From contig NZ_FXBM01000002.1 of assembly GCF_900177245.1 (NCBI RefSeq), positions 806,001 to 870,000 on the forward strand: DNA of 64,000 bases. The letters run 5' to 3'. The position numbers were made by a program, and so were the translations under genes. Positions 7,703-15,182 of this stretch are shown piece by piece (positions within the stretch are counted from its first letter, which is position 1; each line of letters starts with the position of its first letter). The DNA is from Rathayibacter oskolensis (GTDB lineage: Bacteria; Actinomycetota; Actinomycetes; Actinomycetales; Microbacteriaceae). The notes under the pieces were generated by a model that was not told the origin of the DNA, did not search any database, and worked only from the letters and a program-made list of their open reading frames with translations.

Positions 7703-8440
7703 TCAGACGGCGGAGCAGACCGTCGCCAGCCCCGGGTCGTCCGCCCCAGCTCCCGCGAACCGTTCGTGCAGATACGCGCCGTAGCCGCCGACGACGCGGT
7801 TGTCGCGGCGTCCGGAGGTGACCACCTCGCCCCGGTCCGTCGCCCCGATGGCCGCCCCCGCCGCGCGCAGCCGGTCGACCAGCAGCACGTCCTCGTGCAG
7901 CTCCTCCGTGCCGAACCCGCCCGCGGCGAGGTAGGTGCTGGCGCGCACGCCGAGATTCGCACCGTGGATGCTGCCGATCGACTCCTCCCTGGCGCGCGTG
8001 TCGAGCCACCGGTCGTAGACCTCGGGCTCGAGATCGGCGGGCTCGGGTCGCACGGTGCCGAGCAGGACGTCGTGGTCGCGGGCGTGCTCGACGTGGGCGA
8101 TCAGCCAGTCGGCGGGCACGACCGAGTCGCCGTCGGTGTTGGCCAGCCAGACGCGGTCGGCGGAGGAGGCGGCCCCGGCGAGGGCGTGGGCGATGCCTGC
8201 GGATCGCGCGGCACCGACCCCGCAGCGCTCGAGCTCGAGCACGTCGGCACCGGCCGCGCGCGCGTGCTCGACCGTGCCGTCGCCGCAGCCGTCGGCCGCG
8301 ACGACGAGCCCGACCCCGACCGACGGGTAGCGGTGAGCGAGGTGCGCCGCGCTCTCGAGGACGGAGGACACGAGCCGGCCGATCCGCTCCTCCTCGTCGT
8401 GGGCGGGGACCACGACCAGCACGTGCTCGATCGCGGTCAT
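7703..8440 (-). CDS. Family 2 glycosyltransferase
   Basis: Cytoplasmic or membrane-associated GT-A fold transferase, 245 residues. Motifs: VVVPAHDEEERIGRLV at the N-terminus (nucleotide-sugar binding), VVAADGCGDGT (about 47-57), the metal-binding acidic motif ANTDGDSVVP (about 98-107) and the acceptor-side segment ELHEDVLLVDRL (about 180-191). The ATG at 8440 overlaps the stop of the methyltransferase gene by 4 nt, so the two are translationally coupled. The gene is the last of a set with a methyltransferase, PIG-L deacetylase and acyl-CoA dehydrogenase-like gene, suggesting envelope glycolipid or glycan modification. Donor and acceptor are unknown. Confidence 0.87.
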   Translation of the reverse strand: MTAIEHVLVVVPAHDEEERIGRLVSSVLESAAHLAHRYPSVGVGLVVAADGCGDGTVEHARAAGADVLELERCGVGAARSAGIAHALAGAASSADRVWLANTDGDSVVPADWLIAHVEHARDHDVLLGTVRPEPADLEPEVYDRWLDTRAREESIGSIHGANLGVRASTYLAAGGFGTEELHEDVLLVDRLRAAGAAIGATDRGEVVTSGRRDNRVVGGYGAYLHERFAGAGADDPGLATVCSAV

Positions 8441-9048
8441 GCCAGCCCTGTCCGACGGGCGACGGAGCGGCCGTCGCGGGAGTGGACCTCGAGGAGGACG
8501 TCCTCCTCTTCGTGGCGCACCAGCCGGGTCAGGCCGAGCCGGCCGACGGCGCGCTGCACGGCATCGCCGTCGAGGGCGACTCCGTCGATCGGGTGGCGCC
8601 AGTGCACCGTCACGAGCTCGCCGCCGGGCGAGAGCCGCTGGAGGATGCCCAAGAGGGCCGCGTCGAGCGCGTCCGCCCCGAGGTAGTAGCCGACCTCCGA
8701 GAGGACGACGAGGTCGAACGGCCCCTCCGGCACGCCGCGGGTGATGTCTCGGTGCTCGACCCGGACGTGGGTGAGCGGTGCCAGTCGCCGAGCCGCGCGC
8801 TCGACCGCGGCCGCCGACACGTCGATCGCGAGGAGGCGGCCCGCGCGACCGGCGAGAGCCTCGGCGAGCACGCCGATCGACGCCCCGATCTCGAGGACCG
8901 ACTCGTAGCGCGCCTCGGCGAGGCTGGCGAGCGTGAGGGCGCGCTTGCGCTCCTCGTACCAGCGGCTCGTGTACCCCCAGGGGTCCTCGTGCCGCTCGTA
9001 CAGCTCGTCGAAGTAGCTCATCGTCCCGCTCGATCCGTCCCGTGGCAT
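8437..9048 (-). CDS. SAM-dependent methyltransferase (NodS-like)
   Basis: Class I methyltransferase of about 203 residues. Motif I VLEIGASIGVLAEAL, motif II LLAIDVSAAAVERA and the post-motif segment FDLVVLSEVGYYLG are clear; the opening YFDELYERHEDPWGY-WYEERK resembles NodS and related N-methyltransferases found beside PIG-L deacetylases. Two starts are possible: ATG 9048, with TAGGGT 7 nt upstream (leaderless), or ATG 9021, which begins exactly at the conserved SYFDELY segment. The former is used because of its promoter. The stop overlaps the GT2 start (ATGA). Methyl acceptor is unknown, perhaps a sugar amine freed by the neighbouring deacetylase. Confidence 0.83.
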   Translation of the reverse strand: MPRDGSSGTMSYFDELYERHEDPWGYTSRWYEERKRALTLASLAEARYESVLEIGASIGVLAEALAGRAGRLLAIDVSAAAVERAARRLAPLTHVRVEHRDITRGVPEGPFDLVVLSEVGYYLGADALDAALLGILQRLSPGGELVTVHWRHPIDGVALDGDAVQRAVGRLGLTRLVRHEEEDVLLEVHSRDGRSVARRTGLA

Positions 9049-9055
9049 CCACCCG

Positions 9056-9061
9056 ACCCTA
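9056..9061 (-). promoter_or_regulatory. -10 box upstream of the methyltransferase gene
   Basis: TAGGGT on the minus strand, 7 nt before the ATG at 9048. It would drive a leaderless methyltransferase-GT2 transcript separate from the upstream acyl-CoA dehydrogenase/PIG-L pair. Confidence 0.45.
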
Positions 9062-9128
9062 GGGATGATCGAGCCCGGAGTCGGCCTCTTGTCGACCCGA
9101 GCTCGGTGCGGTAGTCCGGGAGACCCGC

Positions 9129-9878
9129 TCATGCGAGGCGGATGAGACGATCGGGGCCCGCGAAGTGCCGGAGGAAGAGCGGATGCAGGACGGGTGCGGT
9201 TCCGTCGGGTCCGGGTGAGGTCTGACTCGCGTAGCACGCGAGGGCGGAGCGCTTGCGCTCCAGGAGTTCCGCGTCGAGCTCCACGCCGACCAGCTCTCGC
9301 CACGGAACCTCGGCGTCCGAGGGGTCGGCCCAGTGCCAGAGCCAGATCGGCGCGGCGAGGGCGGGATGCCCGAGCTCCACGGCGACCTCCCGGCAGATCT
9401 CGCCGACCACCCGGTGGTCGCGGTGCCCGTCGCCCGCCCAGGTCGAGAGCAGCAGGACGCTGCCGCGGGGACCGGAGGCGCGCCGGCGGACCTCGTCGAG
9501 GATCCGGTCGCGGTGGTCGGGGGTCCCCGAGTCGGGGACCTCGAGGAAGGAGAGGCCGATCTCCGCGCCGAGGCTCGCCAGCGCTGCGAGCGCCTCGGCT
9601 CTGCGCTCGTCGGCGAGGTTGGCGGAGGCGTCGCCGTGCGCCGCCGCTCCGTCGGTCACGATCACGACGTCCACCGGCGTGCCGAGCCGCCGCGCGAGGG
9701 CGATCAGGCCGCCGCAGCCGAGGGTCTCGTCGTCCGCGTGCGCGACGACGACGAGGATCCGATCGATCGCAGGGGCGGCCAGGAGTCCCGGGTCCAGGGC
9801 CGGGAGGCGGTCGATCCGTCCGTCCTCCCGCCAGCGCTCGAGAGGGGTCCCCTCGAGCCGTCCGTCGAAGCTCACCAC
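9129..9878 (-). CDS. PIG-L family N-deacetylase (LmbE-like)
   Basis: Zinc-dependent N-acetyl-sugar deacetylase of the LmbE/PIG-L family, 249 residues, related to MshB and GlcNAc-PI deacetylase. The zinc and catalytic motif AHADDETLGCGG is at about 46-57 and the second His motif GDGHRDHRVVGE at about 150-161, both complete. Start is one of two adjacent GTG codons just after the stop of the acyl-CoA dehydrogenase-like gene (4-nt gap), so translation is coupled. In context with a methyltransferase and glycosyltransferase it probably deacetylates a lipid-linked or soluble amino sugar; the substrate is inferred only. Confidence 0.88.
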   Translation of the reverse strand: MVSFDGRLEGTPLERWREDGRIDRLPALDPGLLAAPAIDRILVVVAHADDETLGCGGLIALARRLGTPVDVVIVTDGAAAHGDASANLADERRAEALAALASLGAEIGLSFLEVPDSGTPDHRDRILDEVRRRASGPRGSVLLLSTWAGDGHRDHRVVGEICREVAVELGHPALAAPIWLWHWADPSDAEVPWRELVGVELDAELLERKRSALACYASQTSPGPDGTAPVLHPLFLRHFAGPDRLIRLA

Positions 9879-9882
9879 GCGC

Positions 9883-10878
9883 TCACCACCTCGTGGTCGC
9901 GCCGGAGGCGAGCAGCGCGCGGCCGAGGGAGGCGTCGTCGCGCTCGGCGTGGTGCTGACGGACGTAGAGCGCGAGGTCGGCGACGCGCTTGGCGTGCTCG
10001 GCGTCGAGCGCGAGCGGCGCCGGACCGAGCGCCCTGCCCGACCGCGCGAGGATCTCCTCGCACGCCCCCGCGACGCTCGACCTGACGCGCTTGGCGAGCA
10101 GAGCTCCGTCCTCGCCCTCGGCGGCGCCCGCGTCGATGAGCACCGCCGCCTCCTCGAGCGCGCGGCGGGCGGCCGACAGCGCGGTGTCGACGGCTCCGAG
10201 GTGCGCGAGGAGGTGCGGATCCGACCGCCGGCCGGCCGCAGCGGCGACCGCGGCCGCGATCCCGAGTGCGCCGCCGTGCCAGCACGCCGCCACCCCGATC
10301 CCGCCCCAGGCGAAGCCCGGCCGCGAGAGGTACCAGCCGGCCTCGCCGACCGGCTGTGCGGGTGCGGCGGTGAAGCGGACGGGTCCGCTCGGGATCTCGG
10401 TGAGGCCGCGGGCGTGCCAGGCGCCCGCCTCCGGTACTGCCGTGCCGTCGCGCAGGCCGACGGCGAAGAGGCGGCGCTCTCCGGAGGCGTCCCCGACGTG
10501 CGCGGTGACCAGCGCGGCGTCGAGGCGGTCGGCCAGCGAGCACCAGGGCTTCACTCCGTCGAGCAGCCAGCCCCCGCCGGCCGGGCGGGCGACGAGCGGC
10601 GCGTCGCCTCCCTCCGCGGCGAAGACGCCCCAGCCCGCCCCGGGCGGCGCGCCGACATCGGAGGGGGACAGCCCTGCCTCGGCGAGGATCGCGAGCGCGT
10701 CGAGGTGCGGTTCGACGGCCCGGGCGACTCCGAGGTCGTGCCGTGCGAGGCGCGTCAGGAGATCCAGCAGCTCGGCGGTGCGGCCCGATCCGGGCTGCGG
10801 CACCTCGGCGCCGACCGTGCGGGCGAGCGCGAGCGCGCCGTCGACGTCGTCGGGCAGGGGAGGAGAGAGGGAGTCCAT
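9883..10878 (-). CDS. Acyl-CoA dehydrogenase-like protein
   Basis: A 331-residue flavoprotein-like sequence, shorter than typical acyl-CoA dehydrogenases (about 380). Recognisable are GWGVFAAEGGDAPLVA and GWLLDGVKPWCSLADRLDAALVTA (mid beta-domain, cf. family G-x-K-x-W-x-T segments) and the helical C-terminal domain with DTALSAARRALEEAA. The catalytic glutamate position cannot be assigned by eye. Start at ATG 10878 with TAGCGT 8 nt upstream. It is coupled to the PIG-L gene. Similar proteins are known to occur beside PIG-L, methyltransferase and GT2 genes, so a biosynthetic rather than beta-oxidation role is likely. Confidence 0.75.
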   Translation of the reverse strand: MDSLSPPLPDDVDGALALARTVGAEVPQPGSGRTAELLDLLTRLARHDLGVARAVEPHLDALAILAEAGLSPSDVGAPPGAGWGVFAAEGGDAPLVARPAGGGWLLDGVKPWCSLADRLDAALVTAHVGDASGERRLFAVGLRDGTAVPEAGAWHARGLTEIPSGPVRFTAAPAQPVGEAGWYLSRPGFAWGGIGVAACWHGGALGIAAAVAAAAGRRSDPHLLAHLGAVDTALSAARRALEEAAVLIDAGAAEGEDGALLAKRVRSSVAGACEEILARSGRALGPAPLALDAEHAKRVADLALYVRQHHAERDDASLGRALLASGATTRW

Positions 10879-10886
10879 CGGTGACG

Positions 10887-10892
10887 ACGCTA
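10887..10892 (-). promoter_or_regulatory. -10 box for the acyl-CoA dehydrogenase-like gene
   Basis: TAGCGT on the minus strand, 8 nt before the ATG at 10878; near-leaderless geometry. It is the probable promoter of the acyl-CoA dehydrogenase/PIG-L pair. Confidence 0.45.
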
Positions 10893-11044
10893 CGCAGTCC
10901 CCGCCCTCGTCGGCGCCCGATTGCCCGCGCCGCCCCGCGGTGCTACCGGCCGACCGGCTCCCCGTCTCGCGTCGCCACACCCTTTCGCTGCTCGAGCAGC
11001 CCCTCAGGGGCGTGTCGAGACCCACCTCCCCGTGAACGCCCCCT

Positions 11045-11506
11045 TCACAGCTCCAGCGCGTTGATCCGCCGCAGGAGCGACGCGAACAGCTCGACCTCCC
11101 CTGCCTCCCAGCTGCGCAGCTCCTCGTGCATCAGCGCCTGGTTCGAACTGCGGATCTCCCGCAGCCGCCCGGCCGTGTCCTCCGTGAGCGCCAGGATGGT
11201 CGCGCGTCCGTCGGAGGGGTCGGGGGTGCGAGCGAGGAACCCGTGCCGGTCGAGCGCCGTGATCTGCCGGCTGAGCGCGGACTTGTCCATCTCGAGCAGC
11301 TCGGCCAGCGCCCCGGAGTGGACGGGCCCGCGCCGCTCCAGAGCCGAGAGGATCTTGTACCCGAGCGGCGTGAGCTCGGGATGCAGGCGCTGGGCGTACG
11401 AGCGCATCGCGGCCCGGACGCGGTTGAAGAGCGTGCTGAGCTCGCCCTCGACGGAGGCGATGGCGGAGTCGACGCCGGGGGCGCGGGACGAGGTCGAGCC
11501 GGTCAT
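11045..11506 (-). CDS. MarR-family transcriptional regulator
   Basis: A 153-residue winged-helix regulator. HTH segment: [34 protein letters not shown] (about 60-93, recognition helix around [12 protein letters not shown]); the wing carries the typical [13 protein letters not shown] motif (about 96-108). Dimerisation helices flank it at both ends. It is transcribed toward the acyl-CoA dehydrogenase gene, 166 bp away, and could regulate that set, but no operator was recognised. A second MarR gene of different sequence lies at 12964. Confidence 0.88.
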   Translation of the reverse strand: MTGSTSSRAPGVDSAIASVEGELSTLFNRVRAAMRSYAQRLHPELTPLGYKILSALERRGPVHSGALAELLEMDKSALSRQITALDRHGFLARTPDPSDGRATILALTEDTAGRLREIRSSNQALMHEELRSWEAGEVELFASLLRRINALEL

Positions 11507-11689
11507 GACTCCAGCATCCTCCGTCGGCGCCCACTGCGGAGGCGGATCCGACTTGCGTCCGGGCCCCTCGACGTCGTACGCTCTCCGAAGCCAAAGACCG
11601 CCGGTTTCCGGTGTGCGCGCGAGCAGGGCCCAGGCCCCGTGAGATCGCCACCGGACGAAGGATTCGCGAAGCGAATGGCCCGCGCAGGT

Positions 11690-11806
11690 GTGCAAGAGAC
11701 TCAGTACCGCGTTCACCGCGACTCCCGAAGCTCCCGCGCTCCTGCGCCGGAGCTTTTTTCTTTGCCTGCCTTCGGGCTACCGGCACGAGAATTCACAGGA
11801 GTAGCC
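11690..11806 (+). promoter_or_regulatory. Ribosomal protein L10 leader with attenuator-like hairpin
   Basis: The 300-bp gap before rplJ holds the region expected for the L10 leader, where L10(L12)4 binds to regulate its own mRNA. Visible structure: a hairpin at 11728-11759 (stem AAGCTCC / GGAGCTT, inner stem GCGC / GCGC) ending in six T residues, an intrinsic terminator placed about 50 nt before the start codon, so it likely acts as an attenuator. A CACAGGAG ribosome binding site precedes the ATG. The assignment follows position and shape; the L10-binding kink-turn was not mapped. Confidence 0.6.
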
Positions 11807-12322
11807 ATGGCGAACAAGGAAGCCTCGGTTGCCGAACTCACGGACAAGTTCCAGAGCTCGACGGCCGTTCTGCTGACCGAGTACCGCGGTCTCACTGTTG
11901 CTCAGCTCAAGACGCTGCGCAAGGACATCAGTGAGCACGCCACCTACGCCGTGGTGAAGAACACGCTGACCAAGATCGCGGCCAACAACGCCGGGATCTC
12001 CTCTTTCGACGACGAGCTCGCCGGCCCCTCGGCCATCGCGTTCGTGCACGGCGACCCTGTCGCCGTGGCCAAGTCGCTGCGTGCCTTCGCCAAGGCAAAC
12101 CCTCTCCTCGTGGTCAAGGGCGGTTACTTCGACGGTAACCCGCTGACCGCAGAAGAGGTGGGCAAGCTCGCCGACCTCGAGTCCCGCGAAGTTCTGCTCG
12201 GCAAGCTCGCCGGCGCCTTCAAGGCCTCGCTGTTCGGTGCCGCATATCTGTTCAACGCACCGCTGTCCAAGGCCGTTCGCACGGTCGAGGCGCTGCGCGA
12301 GAAGCAGGAGTCCGCGAGCTGA
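11807..12322 (+). CDS. rplJ: 50S ribosomal protein L10
   Basis: Base of the ribosomal L7/L12 stalk, binding 23S rRNA through its N-terminal domain and L7/L12 dimers through its C-terminal helix. The 171-residue protein has the standard [18 protein letters not shown] start, [16 protein letters not shown] (about 26-41) and [13 protein letters not shown] (about 50-62), then a C-terminal helix near [14 protein letters not shown]. Codon use is less GC-extreme than neighbours (GTT, TCT), as expected for a highly expressed gene. It forms the usual rplJ-rplL pair with 63 nt between them. Confidence 0.98.
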   Translation: MANKEASVAELTDKFQSSTAVLLTEYRGLTVAQLKTLRKDISEHATYAVVKNTLTKIAANNAGISSFDDELAGPSAIAFVHGDPVAVAKSLRAFAKANPLLVVKGGYFDGNPLTAEEVGKLADLESREVLLGKLAGAFKASLFGAAYLFNAPLSKAVRTVEALREKQESAS

Positions 12323-12385
12323 CCTCTCCCTCTCGGGAGTCGGTGCGCACGCGGTTCGTAGACAAGAAAAACTAGGAGAAAAATC

Positions 12386-12769
12386 ATGGCAAAGCTCACG
12401 CAGGACGAGCTCATCGAGGCCTTCAAGGAGCTCACGCTCATCGAGCTCTCTGAGTTCGTCAAGAAGTTCGAAGAGGTCTTCGAGGTCACCGCCGCCGCGC
12501 CCGTCGCGGCTGCCGGGGTCGCCGGTCCGGCCGCCCCCGTCGAAGAGGTCGAGGAGCAGACCGAGTTCGACGTCGTGCTCGAGGCCGCCGGCGAGAAGAA
12601 GATCCAGGTCATCAAGGAGGTCCGCGCGCTCACCAGCCTCGGCCTCGGCGAGGCGAAGGCTGTCGTCGACGGCGCCCCCAAGGCTGTCCTCGAGGCCGTC
12701 AACAAGGAGACCGCCGAGAAGGCCAAGGCCCAGCTCGAGGCCGCCGGCGCGACCGTCACCGTCAAGTAA
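12386..12769 (+). CDS. rplL: 50S ribosomal protein L7/L12
   Basis: Flexible stalk protein that recruits and activates translational GTPases. The 127-residue length is normal. N-terminal dimerisation domain [20 protein letters not shown], an Ala/Pro/Val-rich hinge (about 36-52), and the C-terminal factor-binding domain [20 protein letters not shown]...[14 protein letters not shown] (about 59-127). AGGAGAAAAATC before the ATG is a strong ribosome binding site. Hairpins follow at 12810-12829 and 12866-12902. Confidence 0.99.
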   Translation: MAKLTQDELIEAFKELTLIELSEFVKKFEEVFEVTAAAPVAAAGVAGPAAPVEEVEEQTEFDVVLEAAGEKKIQVIKEVRALTSLGLGEAKAVVDGAPKAVLEAVNKETAEKAKAQLEAAGATVTVK

Positions 12770-12865
12770 TCCCCCCGGCTCCGGCCGGTCACCCGTTCGG
12801 GTGGAATCGCTCCGCCTCGGCGGAGCGCGCATCGCAGTCCTCCGCCCCGGCGGAGTGCAGGCGGG

Positions 12866-12902
12866 CGAAGGGCGTCGTCTCCTACGGAGGCGGCGCCCTT
12901 CG
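12866..12902 (+). terminator. Hairpin terminator after rplJL
   Basis: Stem CGAAGGGCG / CGCCCTTCG around an imperfect GTCTCC / GGAGGC inner stem, about 100 nt after the rplL stop and before the MarR promoter. A smaller hairpin (CGCTCCGCC / GGCGGAGCG) precedes it. Confidence 0.6.
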
Positions 12903-12951
12903 TCGTCCCGCGGTGCCCGCCGCGGCGGCCGATCAGCGCCCGCGCGGGCTC

Positions 12952-12957
12952 TAGGAT
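12952..12957 (+). promoter_or_regulatory. -10 box of a leaderless promoter
   Basis: TAGGAT, 6-nt spacer CGGAGC, then GTG at 12964. It supports the GTG as the true start of the MarR-family gene. Confidence 0.5.
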
Positions 12958-12963
12958 CGGAGC

Positions 12964-13449
12964 GTGACTGCTCCCGATCCGCTCGCCGGTCTGCCGGCCC
13001 GTGACGTCCCGCCGAGCGAGGTGTCGCTGAGCGAGCTCCTGAGCGACTTCGTCTCGGTCACGCACCGGATCACCCGCCTCGCGGCGCAGGCCACCGACAA
13101 CCAGGAGTCGCAGGCCGTCTGGCGCACGCTCTCGGTGCTGCTCTCGATGGGGCCGATGCGCCTCGGCGAGCTCGCGGTCCAGAGCCGGGTGTCGCAGCCC
13201 ACGATGACCAAGATCGTGAAGAACCTCGTCGAGGCGGGCTGGCTCGACCGCATCGCCGATCCGATCGACGCCCGTGCCTGGCAGATCCGCCTCGCACCCG
13301 CGGGAGCCGACGCCCTCTCGGCCTGGCGCTCCCAGCTCGGCGACGCGCTCACCCCGATCTTCGACGATCTGTCGCCCGAGGATCGCCGCGTCCTCGAGCG
13401 CGCCGTGGAGATCATGCACGAGCGCCTCGTGGTGGCTCCCCGCCCCTGA
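12964..13449 (+). CDS. MarR-family transcriptional regulator
   Basis: A 161-residue winged-helix regulator. HTH: GPMRLGELAVQSRVSQPTMTKIVKNLVEAGWLDR (about 63-96), followed by the wing segment DPIDARAWQIRLAPAG. The long N-terminal arm (about 30 residues, acidic/Ser-rich) and the terminal helix ERAVEIMHERL would form the dimer interface. The GTG start is supported by a leaderless promoter. The gene converges on the GNAT/LacI pair; its targets are unknown. Confidence 0.88.
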   Translation: MTAPDPLAGLPARDVPPSEVSLSELLSDFVSVTHRITRLAAQATDNQESQAVWRTLSVLLSMGPMRLGELAVQSRVSQPTMTKIVKNLVEAGWLDRIADPIDARAWQIRLAPAGADALSAWRSQLGDALTPIFDDLSPEDRRVLERAVEIMHERLVVAPRP

Positions 13450-13466
13450 CGCCGTCGGAGCGCCGC

Positions 13467-13769
13467 TCAGTCCTCCGGCCAGCGCACCCGCGCGTCGACC
13501 TCGGGGTGCTTGCGGAGCCACGCCGCGATGAACGGGCAGCGCGGGACCACCGTGAGCCCCGCCTCCGTCACGGCGAGCACCGCGGCCCGGGCGAGGATGC
13601 TGCCCAGGCCGTGCCCCTCCCAGCCGTCGTCGATCACGGTGTGCGTCAGCACGACGTCGTCGCCGCGTCGCACGTAGGCGGCGAAGCCGGCGGTCCGGTC
13701 GCCGACGACGATCTCGAACCGGGACCTCTCGGGGACGTCGCGGACGGTGGGGGATTCGGAGTCGCTCAT
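13467..13769 (-). CDS. GNAT-like N-acetyltransferase (YjdJ type)
   Basis: A 100-residue small acetyltransferase fold (Gcn5-related, single-domain YjdJ/At2g23010 type). Motif A is compact: VIDDGWEGHGLGSILARAAV (about 47-66), where Q/R-G-x-G-x-G/A binds acetyl-CoA; the end VVPRCPFIAAWLRKHPE is the family's typical C-terminus. Its ATG overlaps the LacI stop by 4 nt (ATGA), so it is translated from the repressor mRNA. Substrate unknown; such proteins often accompany regulators without a clear pathway link. Confidence 0.85.
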   Translation of the reverse strand: MSDSESPTVRDVPERSRFEIVVGDRTAGFAAYVRRGDDVVLTHTVIDDGWEGHGLGSILARAAVLAVTEAGLTVVPRCPFIAAWLRKHPEVDARVRWPED

Positions 13770-14806
13770 GCTCCGATTCTGCTGCCCCGCGGCGCCGACG
13801 TGCTCGTACGGATGACGAGAGCGGCCGGGATCGTCGTGTGGCGCGCCGGGGGAGGAGCCTCGCCGCGCGCGCTCGCTGCGAGCGCCTCGAGGATGAGCGC
13901 CACGGCCAGCTCCCCCTGCTGCCGAGGATCCTGCCGGATCGAGCTCAGCCCGAAGAGCTCGGCGAGGGGGTGGTCGTCGATCCCGATGACGGAGACGTCC
14001 TCCGGCACCGAGAGACCCAGCTCGCGGGCCGCCAGGATGATGCCGATGGCGATCTCGTCCGAGGCGGCGAGGATCGCGGTGGGCCGCGTCCGCGGATCCC
14101 CGAGGACCTGGCGCCCGGCCCGGTGACCGCCCGGGATGTCGAACCGCGTCGGCACGAAGGCGGCGGGATCCCACTCGCGGCCCGCCGACTCCAGCGCCTC
14201 GCGGAAGCCGTCGCGGCGCTTGGTGTGCACGTGGAAGTCCATCTCCTCCTCCGTGAGCCCGCCGATGTGCACGATGCGCTCGTGGCCGAGCGAGAGGAGG
14301 TGCTCGGTGGCCAGGCGTGCAGCGGCGACGTCGTCGATGCTGAAGGTCGGGATGCCGGGGAGCGCGCCGCCGATTCCGACGACGGGCTTGCCGAGCGCGA
14401 GCAGCGCCTCCGTCTCGTCGGGCGAGATCTCGAGCGTCACGGCGACGATCGCGTCGACGCGCTTGCGCACCAGGTAGTACTCGAAGACGCTGCGTCGCGC
14501 GTCGAGGTGCTTGTCGATGTTGTAGAGGAGGAGGTCGTAGCCGGCCGCGAGGAGCGCGTGCTCGATCCCCTCGATGATGCCGCCGAAGAACCATTGGTTG
14601 ATGACGGGGATGACGACCGCGACGTTGTTGCTGCGCCCGGTCACCAGGCTGGAGGCGTTGGCCGAGACGACATAGCCGAGGGTCGCCGCCGCGAGCTCGA
14701 CGCGCTGCTTGGTGCCGGCCGAGACGTAGCCGCGACCGCTGAGCGCGCGCGAGACCGTCGCCTTCGAGACTCCTGCGAGTTCGGCGACCTCTTCGATGCC
14801 CGCCAC
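13766..14806 (-). CDS. LacI-family transcriptional repressor
   Basis: Sugar-responsive repressor, 346 residues. N-terminal HTH GIEEVAELAGVSKATVSRALSGRGYVSAGT (2-31) with the hinge helix ANASSLVTGRSNNVAVVIP; the rest is a periplasmic-binding-protein-like effector domain (ending VIGIDDHPLAELFGLSSIRQD). The start is placed at GTG 14806 with GGAGGG 5 nt upstream; an in-frame start 96 nt further up would add 32 residues ahead of the HTH, unlike the family. It is divergent from the sugar importer at 15183, and GGAAA-type palindromes at 14838 and 14994 fit as its operators. Probable inducer: the sugar carried by that importer. Confidence 0.9.
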   Translation of the reverse strand: MAGIEEVAELAGVSKATVSRALSGRGYVSAGTKQRVELAAATLGYVVSANASSLVTGRSNNVAVVIPVINQWFFGGIIEGIEHALLAAGYDLLLYNIDKHLDARRSVFEYYLVRKRVDAIVAVTLEISPDETEALLALGKPVVGIGGALPGIPTFSIDDVAAARLATEHLLSLGHERIVHIGGLTEEEMDFHVHTKRRDGFREALESAGREWDPAAFVPTRFDIPGGHRAGRQVLGDPRTRPTAILAASDEIAIGIILAARELGLSVPEDVSVIGIDDHPLAELFGLSSIRQDPRQQGELAVALILEALAASARGEAPPPARHTTIPAALVIRTSTSAPRGSRIGA

Positions 14807-14837
14807 GGCGTCCCTCCCGACCGTCCGGCGTCGATGC

Positions 14838-14851
14838 TGGAAACGGTTCCA
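14838..14851. promoter_or_regulatory. LacI-type operator, site 1
   Basis: TGGAAACGGTTCCA, one base away from a perfect TGGAAACGTTTCCA palindrome of LacI-family type, 31 bp upstream of the repressor start. Likely autoregulatory. Confidence 0.65.
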
Positions 14852-14888
14852 GGAATGTATACCCCGTCGTCCCTGAGACGACCACCGC

Positions 14889-14963
14889 GAGATCGATCTC
14901 AAGGTGCGCTCGACCCTTCTGTAGGGCGGGTTGACGCCGAATCGTTATCTCAGAGAGCGCTCT
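14889..14963. promoter_or_regulatory. Two perfect short palindromes in the divergent promoter region
   Basis: GAGATCGATCTC (14889-14900) and AGAGCGCTCT (14954-14963) are perfect palindromes in the 376-bp gap between the repressor and the importer. The second has the central GCGC of another common LacI-operator type. Which protein binds is unknown. Confidence 0.4.
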
Positions 14964-14993
14964 ATCGCGGCCGTTGTGCTTTCATCGAACTTG

Positions 14994-15007
14994 TGGAAAG
15001 GTTTCCC
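14994..15007. promoter_or_regulatory. LacI-type operator, site 2
   Basis: TGGAAAGGTTTCCC, a close relative of site 1, 156 bp from it and about 175 bp before the importer start. The pair could support looping repression over the divergent promoters. Confidence 0.6.
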
Positions 15008-15182
15008 TCCGTGGGAGCCCACCCACGTGAAACCGGTGTTCTGCTCGGAGTTCCTCCTGGCGTCGCCATCACGAGCATCCGAGTCGTCGCGGCACCCGCT
15101 TCGAGCCGCCACAGCCCCTCCGGTCGCCTGACCGGTCGGGCGCGGCTCTCTCGGTTGATCCACCACTCAATGAGGAGGAAGA

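Noticed and set aside
14807-14902. Longer LacI start at 14902
   Set aside because: It would place 32 Arg/Ser-rich residues before the HTH and would read through the operator; GTG 14806 has a good ribosome binding site.
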